A stretch of DNA of 33,660 bases from Streptomyces hilarionis (GTDB lineage: Bacteria; Actinomycetota; Actinomycetes; Streptomycetales; Streptomycetaceae), in the NCBI RefSeq assembly GCF_024539675.1, contig NZ_JAHHIT010000103.1:1-33660 (forward strand). The letters are read 5' to 3'. A program made the translations under genes and the position numbers. Below are positions 23,009-28,942 of the stretch, piece after piece. The notes under the pieces are model-generated. The model was not told the DNA's origin, made no database searches, and saw nothing but the letters and a program-made list of their open reading frames with translations. Position 1 is the stretch's first letter. Each line of letters begins with the position of its first letter.

Positions 23009-23875
23009 ATGGACGACAAAGGCGGTGCCGGAACCGGGACCGGAACGACGGGCGACGCCGACGGCGGCCGGGCGGGCGAGGTCGGCGGCGCGGGCGGCGG
23101 GGGCAGGAACTCGTTCGAGGAACTGCTCGCCGAGGGGGCGGCCGTCCCCACCGAGGGGTGGGACTTCTCCTGGTTCGAGGGGCGCGCCACCGAGGCACGG
23201 CCCTCCTGGGGGTACGCGATGTCGCTGGCCGCCCGGCTGGCGGGCGCGAGCGCCGCGCTCGACGTGCAGACCGGGGGAGGCGAGGTCCTCGACTTCGCCC
23301 TCGGCCGCGCCGCCCCCAAGGCCCCCGTCCTCACCGTCGCGACCGAGGGCTGGCCGGCGAACGTCGCCAGGGCCACCGCGCTGCTGCGGCCGCGCGGCAT
23401 CGCGGTCGTCGCGACCGCTCAGGACGCCCCGCTGCCCTTCGCGGACGGCGCCTTCGACCTGGTGAGCAGCAGGCACCCGGTACGGCCCCTGTGGCACGAG
23501 ATCGCCCGCGTCCTGCGGCCCGGCGGGACCTATTTCGCCCAACACGTCGGCCCGCGCAGCGTGTTCGAGCTCGTCGAGTACTTCCTGGGGCCGCAGCCGC
23601 AGGAGGTGAGCTCCAGCCGTCACCCGGACCGCGAGCGTGCCGAGGCGGAGGCGGCGGGTCTGGAGGTCGTCGAGCTGCGGGCGGAGCGGCTGCGCGTCGA
23701 GTTCCACGACATCGCCGCCGTCGTCCACTTCCTGCGCAAGGTGGTGTGGATGGTCCCCGGCTTCACGGTCGAGGCCCACCGGCCCCGGCTGCTCGCCCTG
23801 CACGAGCGGATCGAGGCGGACGGCCCGTTCGTGGCCCACAGCGCCCGCCATCTCGTCGAGGCCCGCCGCAGGTGA
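23009..23875 (+). CDS. Class I SAM-dependent methyltransferase
   Basis: Methyltransferase of 288 residues. A Gly/Thr-rich disordered N-terminus (1-34) leads to the domain. Motif I reads ALDVQTGGGEVLDFA (83-97), with APLPFADGAFDLVSSRHPV (motif IV region) and ARVLRPGGTYFAQH (motif VI) following in the normal order. The acceptor is unknown. ATG 23009 lacks a Shine-Dalgarno sequence; CACGAT 6 nt upstream may be the -10 of a leaderless promoter. It appears monocistronic. Confidence 0.9.
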   Translation: MDDKGGAGTGTGTTGDADGGRAGEVGGAGGGGRNSFEELLAEGAAVPTEGWDFSWFEGRATEARPSWGYAMSLAARLAGASAALDVQTGGGEVLDFALGRAAPKAPVLTVATEGWPANVARATALLRPRGIAVVATAQDAPLPFADGAFDLVSSRHPVRPLWHEIARVLRPGGTYFAQHVGPRSVFELVEYFLGPQPQEVSSSRHPDRERAEAEAAGLEVVELRAERLRVEFHDIAAVVHFLRKVVWMVPGFTVEAHRPRLLALHERIEADGPFVAHSARHLVEARRR

Positions 23876-23964
23876 CCTGGCCGGGAAGCGCCCGTCGGGC
23901 CGCCCCCGGCCGGGCCGGACCGACACGCGTCTCCACGGAGTTTCCACATCGTTATCGCATCTGG

Positions 23965-23994
23965 TTCGCATCCGCGTCCCGCCTCACGTAAGTT
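23965..23994 (+). promoter_or_regulatory. Candidate promoter in the long non-coding gap
   Basis: TTCGCA (23965-23970), 18 nt and TAAGTT (23989-23994). No coding start follows closely, so it may drive a non-coding RNA that includes the hairpins at 24032-24197. Confidence 0.35.
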
Positions 23995-24031
23995 CAAGCG
24001 CAGGCAATTCGCGTGAGCAAAGCTGCGTGGA

Positions 24032-24197
24032 CGTCACCGCGCAGTGGAGGGGGCTGCGCGGTGACGCTCGCGTCAAGCGGGCGTTCGCGGCCGGGTTAGC
24101 CCGTCAGGGGGACGGGCGGGCGAGTGGCCGGTGAGGCCCGAGTCGCCGCCGAACCTGAACTTTCTTCGGCATCAGGGGTCGATTCCCTGTGAATCAG
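24032..24197 (+). ncRNA. Row of hairpins, candidate structured RNA
   Basis: Four stems occur in succession in a gene-free stretch: 24032-24044 with 24054-24066 (13 bp, perfect), 24099-24105 with 24111-24117 (7 bp), 24148-24153 with 24165-24170 (6 bp) and 24073-24077 relative to this block at 24173-24177 with 24185-24189 (5 bp, 7-nt loop). A short GGCC stem at 24126-24138 adds a fifth. No T-tract follows any of them. It matches no RNA family I recognise. The strand is assumed from the promoter at 23965-23994 and the flanking genes. Confidence 0.35.
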
Positions 24198-24289
24198 CTA
24201 TTTTCCGGCCATGAGCCACCCAGGAACCATGCCTGAAGCGGTCACCCGCGCGTCGCCGCGCGACTGCGGAGAGTAGTTGTGGCGCGCCG

Positions 24290-24375
24290 ATGCGCGCAGC
24301 ATCACTTACGAAGGGTTATGGTGGAAACCCCCCCTCGGGCCGGTCCGTCTCCCCCCCACGGACCGGCCCGTTTTT
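24290..24375 (+). ncRNA. Probable 6C small RNA
   Basis: Two C-run hairpins in tandem, ending in a strong terminator. The first has CGAAGGG (24309-24315) facing seven consecutive C (24328-24334 area) and CTCG. The second has stem 24337-24348 / 24358-24369 (12 bp, perfect) with a loop of consecutive C, then TTTTT. Two stem-loops each exposing at least six C are the defining feature of the actinobacterial 6C RNA family. The 5' end is not determined; a TAGTTG at 24274-24279 could be its -10. The role of 6C RNA is thought to be pairing with G-rich ribosome binding sites. Confidence 0.72.
24337..24375 (+). terminator. Intrinsic terminator of the 6C-like RNA
   Basis: GGGCCGGTCCGT (24337-24348) pairs with ACGGACCGGCCC (24358-24369) around a C-rich loop, followed by GTTTTT. 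It is the most classical Rho-independent terminator in the window. Confidence 0.85.
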
Positions 24376-24396
24376 CTGCCCAAGTGCGCACAGGGG

Positions 24397-24402
24397 TAGG
24401 CT
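24397..24402 (+). promoter_or_regulatory. -10 element for the cis-prenyltransferase gene
   Basis: TAGGCT lies about 45 nt before the GTG at 24446. A weak TTCTGC (24374-24379) at 17-nt spacing would serve as -35. It starts directly after the 6C terminator. Confidence 0.4.
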
Positions 24403-24445
24403 GCGCCCCGCGGGGACCGCACCGTACGGAGGGGCTGACAATCAC

Positions 24446-25219
24446 GTGAACCTGCGCGACAAGCTGCGCGGCCTTCTGGTCAGGCTGTACGCACGCCGGG
24501 TGGAAGGCCACCTGGACCACGCTCAGGTGCCCAAGCACATCGGCGTCATCATGGACGGCAACCGTCGCTGGGCGAAGGCCGCGGGTTCCACCACCGAACA
24601 CGGTCACCGGGCCGGCGCCGACAAGATCGAGGAGTTCCTCGGCTGGTGCACCGAGACGGACGTCGAAGTGGTCACCCTCTGGCTGCTGTCGACGGACAAC
24701 CTCGACCGCCCCCAGGAAGAGCTCGTCCCCCTCCTCGGCATCATCGAGGACGTCGTGCGCACCCTCGCCGCCGACGGCCGCTGGCGCGTCCACCACGTCG
24801 GCACTCCCGACATCCTCCCCTCCCACGTGCAGACCGCGCTGAAGGAGGCCGAGGATTCCACCGCCCACGTCGACGGAATACTGGTCAACGTCGCCATCGG
24901 GTACGGCGGTCGCCAGGAGATCGCCGACGCCGTGCGCTCGATGATCGTGGACGCAGCGGAGAAGGGGACCTCGATGGAGGACCTCGCCGACTCCGTCAGC
25001 GTCGACCTCATCGGCCGCCACCTCTACACCGGCGCCCAGCCCGACCCCGACCTGGTGATCCGCACCAGCGGCGAACAGCGGCTGTCCGGATTCATGCTGT
25101 GGCAGACGGCGCACGCGGAGTACTACTTCTGTGAGGTCTTCTGGCCGGCCTTCCGCAAGGTCGACTTCCTGCGGGCGCTGCGCGACTACGCGGCCCGCCA
25201 CCGGCGTTACGGCGGCTGA
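24446..25219 (+). CDS. Cis-prenyltransferase, Z-farnesyl/isoprenyl diphosphate synthase type
   Basis: Cis-prenyltransferase of 257 residues that adds isopentenyl diphosphate in the Z configuration to an allylic diphosphate. The catalytic D37 lies in IMDGNRRWAK; further family motifs are HRAGADKI, LWLLSTDN, IGYGGRQEI, and the C-terminal PDLVIRTSGEQRLSGFMLWQTAHAEYYF with the metal/diphosphate-binding Arg and Glu. The variant NRRWA (instead of NGRWA of long-chain enzymes) resembles the short-chain Z-farnesyl synthase group known from mycobacteria, so it may be a second enzyme beside the main undecaprenyl synthase. GTG 24446 follows GGAGGGG by 11 nt; an upstream in-frame ATG at 24290 would run through the 6C RNA and is rejected. 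Confidence 0.92.
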   Translation: MNLRDKLRGLLVRLYARRVEGHLDHAQVPKHIGVIMDGNRRWAKAAGSTTEHGHRAGADKIEEFLGWCTETDVEVVTLWLLSTDNLDRPQEELVPLLGIIEDVVRTLAADGRWRVHHVGTPDILPSHVQTALKEAEDSTAHVDGILVNVAIGYGGRQEIADAVRSMIVDAAEKGTSMEDLADSVSVDLIGRHLYTGAQPDPDLVIRTSGEQRLSGFMLWQTAHAEYYFCEVFWPAFRKVDFLRALRDYAARHRRYGG

Positions 25220-25556
25220 GGCACACCCCGTCCACGGGCCCCGCGAGGGCGTTCCGCATACCCCCCACGGGGCGGAAGTAACGTGGAGTTCACCGGCGCG
25301 CCGTCCCGTGCCCTGGCATGGCGGCGCGTGTTCGAGGGCATAAGCCAAGCAGGTCGACGCCCGAACCACGGGTGTCGGATCTCAGCGGACGGCACGGGGC
25401 CGTCCGCCCGGGAGGCCCTTTGCACCAGCCCGACCGTGCGGTCACGGCACGGAACAAGCAGCGGGGGGCCGGTTCTCGGCCCGTGCAGGGCGGCCGAGTA
25501 CCGGCCCAGCTCCACTCCGTCGCTCCCCGACCTCATCCGAGGGGGTACGTCCTTCC
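25220..25556 (+). other. Leader region of phoH without a supported gene
   Basis: These 337 bases precede the PhoH gene. An 81-codon frame at 25318-25563 lacks the high-GC third positions of its neighbours and is not accepted. The visible structure is one hairpin, GCGGACGG (25385-25392) with CCGTCCGC (25400-25407), followed by CCCTTT; it could end the prenyltransferase transcript or lie in the phoH leader. Confidence 0.5.
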
Positions 25557-26882
25557 GTGGTGACCAGCACAAAGCGCCGTATGCCAGACCGGCGCACCTA
25601 TGTTCTCGACACCAGCGTCCTGCTGGCCGACCCGAACGCCATGACCCGCTTCGAGGAGCACGAGGTCGTGCTCCCCATCGTCGTGGTCACGGAACTGGAG
25701 GCCAAGCGGCACCATCCGGAGCTCGGCTACTTCGCCCGCCAGGCCCTGCGCCTGCTGGACGACTACCGGGTGAAGTTCGGTCGCCTCGACGCCCCCATCC
25801 CGATCGGGGAACTCGGCGGCACCGTCCGTGTCGAGCTCAATCACTCGGACCCCAGCGTGCTGCCGACCGGCTACCGCCTGGGGGACAACGACTCCCGCAT
25901 CCTCGCGGTGGCCCGCAACCTTCAGGCCGAGGGATTCGACGTCACGGTCGTGTCGAAGGACCTCCCGCTGCGGATCAAGGCCTCCTCGGTCGGCCTCCTC
26001 GCCGAGGAGTACCGCGCCGAGCTCGCCATCACCGGTTCGTCCGGCTGGACCGGGATGTCCGAACTGACGCTGGCGGGCGAACAGGTGGACATCCTCTTCG
26101 AGGAGGGCCGCCTGCACGTGCCGGAGGTCGCCGACCTTCCCGTGCACACCGGGCTGACCATCCAGTCGGAGCGGGGCAAGGCCCTGGGCCGGGTCACGGC
26201 CGACGGCAGCGTGCGCCTGGTGCGCGGCGACCGGGAGGCCTTCGGCATCAAGGGCCGCAGCGCCGAGCAGCGCATCGCGCTCGACCTGCTGCTCGACCCG
26301 GACGTCGGGATCCTGTCCATGGGCGGCCGGGCCGGCACCGGCAAGTCGGCGCTCGCGCTGTGCGCGGGCCTGGAGGCGGTCCTGGAGCGCCGCCAGCACC
26401 AGAAGGTCATGGTCTTCCGGCCGCTGTACGCGGTGGGCGGGCAGGAGCTGGGCTACCTGCCCGGTTCCGAGGCCGACAAGATGGGCCCCTGGGCCCAGGC
26501 GGTGTTCGACACGCTGTCCGCGGTCACCAGCCGCGAGGTCATCGAGGAGATCACCGCGCGCGGGATGCTGGAGGTCCTGCCGCTGACCCACATCCGCGGC
26601 CGCTCCCTCCACGACGCCTTCGTGATCGTCGACGAGGCGCAGTCCCTCGAACGGAACGTGCTGCTCACCGTTCTGTCCCGGATCGGCGCGAATTCCCGGG
26701 TCGTCCTGACCCACGACGTCGCGCAGCGGGACAACCTGCGGGTGGGGCGTTATGACGGAGTGGTGGCCGTCGTCGAGAAACTGAAAGGGCATCCGCTCTT
26801 CGCGCACGTCACGCTCAACCGGTCCGAGAGGTCCCAGATCGCGGCGCTTGTGACCGAAATGCTGGAGGACGGACAGATCTGA
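25557..26882 (+). CDS. PIN-PhoH family ATPase (PhoH2-type)
   Basis: Cytoplasmic protein of 441 residues joining two domains. The N-terminal PIN domain (about 13-150) starts YVLDTSVLLADP with catalytic D18 and has further acidic residues in VVTELEAKRHH and LGDNDSRILAVA, as in RNases of toxin-antitoxin systems. The C-terminal PhoH domain (about 230-441) has Walker A GRAGTGKS (257-264) and Walker B FVIVDEAQS (355-363). Mycobacterial PhoH2 proteins of this layout act as RNA helicase/RNase; the same activity is likely. No antitoxin gene is next to it. GTG 25557, GTG 25560 and ATG 25581 are all possible starts; a GAGGGGG about 11 nt before 25557 favours the first two. Confidence 0.93.
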   Translation: MVTSTKRRMPDRRTYVLDTSVLLADPNAMTRFEEHEVVLPIVVVTELEAKRHHPELGYFARQALRLLDDYRVKFGRLDAPIPIGELGGTVRVELNHSDPSVLPTGYRLGDNDSRILAVARNLQAEGFDVTVVSKDLPLRIKASSVGLLAEEYRAELAITGSSGWTGMSELTLAGEQVDILFEEGRLHVPEVADLPVHTGLTIQSERGKALGRVTADGSVRLVRGDREAFGIKGRSAEQRIALDLLLDPDVGILSMGGRAGTGKSALALCAGLEAVLERRQHQKVMVFRPLYAVGGQELGYLPGSEADKMGPWAQAVFDTLSAVTSREVIEEITARGMLEVLPLTHIRGRSLHDAFVIVDEAQSLERNVLLTVLSRIGANSRVVLTHDVAQRDNLRVGRYDGVVAVVEKLKGHPLFAHVTLNRSERSQIAALVTEMLEDGQI

Positions 26883-26970
26883 TCCACCCGCCCCGATACA
26901 CCGGGGCCAGGAGGCGGTTGGCGCCGCTCGGCAAAGGCTGTGAGCCTAGCCGGGCGGCGCCGGCGTGTGT

Positions 26971-26990
26971 GGGGGTTTCGCGAAATCCCC
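26971..26990. repeat. Near-perfect 20-bp palindrome
   Basis: GGGGGTTTCG followed by CGAAATCCCC, one mismatch in ten pairs. It follows the phoH stop by about 90 nt and could be a terminator without T-tract or an operator. Confidence 0.5.
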
Positions 26991-27003
26991 GGGGTCTCCA
27001 CAG

Positions 27004-27019
27004 GTGTGAGCTTTCACAC
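27004..27019. promoter_or_regulatory. CRP-like operator
   Basis: GTGTGAGCTTTCACAC is a palindrome with arms GTGTGA and TCACAC. It fits the pattern GTGNNANNNNNCACA described for mycobacterial CRP. CRP-type control of Rpf/wall-lytic genes is known in actinobacteria, and the next gene downstream encodes such an enzyme. Confidence 0.55.
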
Positions 27020-27236
27020 GCAACTCGGAATTGCCTTGCGGTGTCGGGTTACGGCAGAGTCTCGGTTCTGTCAGGCCCCGCATACGGCACACCTGTACCC
27101 CCAGGGGTACGGAAACCCAGTTGCACCACTGTTCAACTCCATAGCGCCGTCGTATGCCGCCCGAGCACCACGCGGCGCTCCCGTTCCGGGAGTTGCCCAT
27201 CGGGCCCGTGTCTCCTGTGACCCCGCAGTTCGGAGA

Positions 27237-27291
27237 CCAGCGTCAAGGGCACGATCGCGTCCGCCAGGGTCAACGAGGCGGACGACGCTGG
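27237..27291 (+). promoter_or_regulatory. Folded mRNA leader next to the ribosome binding site
   Basis: An outer helix CCAGCGTC (27237-27244) / GACGCTGG (27284-27291) encloses an inner helix GTCCGCC (27259-27265) / GGCGGAC (27277-27283) that stacks directly on its 3' side. A 14-nt bulge is on the 5' side and the loop has 11 nt. The last two G of the outer helix border the GGAAGGAA ribosome site 12 nt before GTG 27304, so folding could control translation. Confidence 0.45.
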
Positions 27292-27303
27292 AAGGAAAAC
27301 CGT

Positions 27304-27978
27304 GTGAGCCGGATCTCGGTCCGGGGATTCGCAGTGGCCTCGGCCACGGCGGTCACCGCTGTCGGAAGCGTCGTCGGCGTTGCCTCGGGCAGCGTCGCGC
27401 AGCCCAACGACGCAGAGGCGACGGCGAGCGACGCGACGCTCCTCGCCGACCTGCCCGTGGGCCAGCAGGCCCAGGTGCAGACGGCGTCCCTCACGCAGCA
27501 GGCCAGCTACCAGGCCATCGCCGCGGACGAGGGCGCGAAGAAGGACGCCGAGGCGGCGGCCCGCAAGGCCGCGGCCGAGACGGCGGTCGCGAAGAAGGAG
27601 GCCGCCGAGAAGGCGGCCAAGGAGCGCGCCGAGGCCAAGACCAAGGCCAGCCGCAGCGCCGGCGACTTCCCGGTCCTGAGCTCCTACTCCACCTCGCAGA
27701 TCCAGGCGATGGCGGCGCAGATGGTGCCGAGCGGTCAGTTCCAGTGCTTCAGCAACATCGTGGACCACGAGTCCAGCTGGAACTACCACGCGGTCAACGC
27801 CTCCTCCGGGGCCTACGGTCTCTTCCAGGCGCTGCCGGCCGGCAAGTACGCCTCCGCCGGCGCCGACTGGCAGACCAACCCGGCCACCCAGATCAAGTGG
27901 GGCCTGAACTACATGGACAGCCGGTACGGCAGCCCGTGTGAGGCGTGGTCGTTCTGGCAGGCCAACCACTGGTACTGA
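27304..27978 (+). CDS. Secreted lysozyme/SLT-like wall hydrolase, copy 1
   Basis: Exported peptidoglycan-degrading enzyme of 224 residues. An N-terminal signal-like helix (about 8-33) is followed by ATLLADLPVGQQAQVQ and a charged Ala/Lys/Glu coiled coil (75-117). The catalytic lysozyme-like domain (about 125-224) has C148, the probable catalytic E156 in NIVDHESSWN, SGAYGLFQALP, NPATQIKWGLNYM and C212, likely forming a disulfide with C148. It resembles the Streptomyces SLT-domain (Swl/Rpf-type) muralytic proteins active in growth and spore germination. GTG 27304 follows GGAAGGAA. It is one of a tandem pair; copy 2 begins 69 nt downstream. Confidence 0.9.
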   Translation: MSRISVRGFAVASATAVTAVGSVVGVASGSVAQPNDAEATASDATLLADLPVGQQAQVQTASLTQQASYQAIAADEGAKKDAEAAARKAAAETAVAKKEAAEKAAKERAEAKTKASRSAGDFPVLSSYSTSQIQAMAAQMVPSGQFQCFSNIVDHESSWNYHAVNASSGAYGLFQALPAGKYASAGADWQTNPATQIKWGLNYMDSRYGSPCEAWSFWQANHWY

Positions 27979-28047
27979 GCGCGGGCGGCTCCCGGCCGTC
28001 GTCCCCCTTCATCTGATGCATCTGATGACCCAGCAGAAGGAATCCGA

Positions 28048-28770
28048 GTGAGCCCGATATCCGCCAGGGGATTCGCCGTGGCCTCGGCCACCGCGGTCAC
28101 CACCGTCGGCGCCGTCGTGGGAGTCGCCCAGGGCAACGCCCTGCACCCCGTCGACGACGCCCAGGCGACGGGCGGCTCGACGCTGCTCGCCGACTTACCC
28201 GTAGGCGAGCAGGTCGAGGTGCAGACCGCCTCCCTGTCCCAGCAGGCCGACGTCCAGGCCAACGCCGCCGACGCCACCGCCAAGAAGGCGGCGTGGGAGA
28301 CGGCCCGCAAGCAGGCCGCCAAGGACGCGGTGGCCAAGCAGCAGGCCGCCGAGGACAAGGCGAAGGCCGAGAAGGCCGAGAAAGAGGCCGAGGAGGCCAA
28401 GGAGCGCGCCGAGACGAAGGCCGCGACCCACACGCAGTCCGCCTCGGGCGGCAGCACCTTCGTGCAGCAGGGGTCGTACTCCACCGCCGAGGTCCAGGCC
28501 ATCGCCCGGCAGATCGTGCCGGGCGGGCAGTTCCAGTGCTTCAGCAACATCGTGGAGCACGAGTCCGGCTGGAACTACAAGGCCGTCAACCCCTCCTCCG
28601 GCGCCTACGGCCTGGTCCAGGCCTACCCGGGGTCGAAGATGTCGTCCGCGGGCGCGGACTGGCGGACCAACCCGGCCACCCAGATCAAGTGGGGCCTGAA
28701 CTACATGAACGAGCGCTACGGCAGTCCCTGCGGCGCCTGGGACTACTGGCAGGCCAACAGCTCCTACTGA
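28048..28770 (+). CDS. Secreted lysozyme/SLT-like wall hydrolase, copy 2, with a TTA codon
   Basis: Tandem paralogue of the preceding gene, 240 residues, same layout: signal-like helix (8-33), LLADLPVGEQVEVQ, a longer coiled coil (75-125), then the SLT-like domain with C164, catalytic E172 in NIVEHESGWN, SGAYGLVQAYP, NPATQIKWGLNYM and C228. Near-identical DNA stretches around the catalytic site show a recent duplication. Leucine 50 is encoded by TTA (28195-28197), whereas copy 1 has CTG. TTA is read only by the bldA tRNA in Streptomyces, so copy 2 should be made mainly during development. GTG 28048 follows AGAAGGA. Confidence 0.9.
   Translation: MSPISARGFAVASATAVTTVGAVVGVAQGNALHPVDDAQATGGSTLLADLPVGEQVEVQTASLSQQADVQANAADATAKKAAWETARKQAAKDAVAKQQAAEDKAKAEKAEKEAEEAKERAETKAATHTQSASGGSTFVQQGSYSTAEVQAIARQIVPGGQFQCFSNIVEHESGWNYKAVNPSSGAYGLVQAYPGSKMSSAGADWRTNPATQIKWGLNYMNERYGSPCGAWDYWQANSSY
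28195..28197 (+). promoter_or_regulatory. TTA (bldA-dependent) codon
   Basis: In-frame leucine codon 50 of the second wall-hydrolase gene. It is the only TTA I found in any recognised gene of this window. In Streptomyces such codons make translation depend on the developmentally timed bldA tRNA. Confidence 0.85.
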
Positions 28771-28832
28771 CGGGCCCGGTCCTCCGCCCGTCCTTGCCGC
28801 CCGGGGCCCTCACGGCCCCGCCGGTCCCGCGC

Positions 28833-28863
28833 AGCCCCTCCCCGTCATAGGGGGAGGGGCTTT
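28833..28863 (+). terminator. Terminator after the wall-hydrolase pair
   Basis: AGCCCCTCCCC (28833-28843) pairs with GGGGAGGGGCT (28851-28861) around a 7-nt loop, followed by TTT. An 11-bp perfect stem. Confidence 0.8.
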
Positions 28864-28942
28864 CGCCCTGTACGGTCGACAGCGGCCGTGACCGACGACT
28901 CCAGGGGGAGTGGTGGGGAGAGACGGGGGAAGAGGACGGATC

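Larger units (their letters stand above)
26883..27303 (+). other. Long upstream region of the first wall-hydrolase gene
   Basis: These 421 non-coding bases contain, in order, a near-perfect palindrome (26971-26990), a CRP-like palindrome (27004-27019), a possible promoter TTGCCT-N18-CAGAGT (about 27034-27063), a 16-nt inverted repeat (27095-27110, GTACCCC-CA-GGGGTAC) and a folded leader (27237-27291). No coding frame is convincing. It has no ydaO-type c-di-AMP riboswitch motif that I can see. Confidence 0.55.

Noticed and set aside
24173..24189. tRNA T-arm-like hairpin, possible tRNA or attachment site remnant
   Set aside because: The loop starts with G instead of TT, no acceptor or anticodon arm is nearby and no integrase is present.
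24290..24445. Upstream extension of the prenyltransferase from ATG 24290
   Set aside because: The frame runs through the 6C-like hairpins and terminator; GTG 24446 has a proper ribosome site and matches the family N-terminus.
25318..25563. 81-codon ORF ending in the phoH start
   Set aside because: Third codon positions are not GC-rich as in true genes here, and there is no good ribosome site.
26883..27303. ydaO-type c-di-AMP riboswitch before the wall hydrolase
   Set aside because: I looked for its conserved purine-rich core motifs and did not find them; only other hairpins are present.
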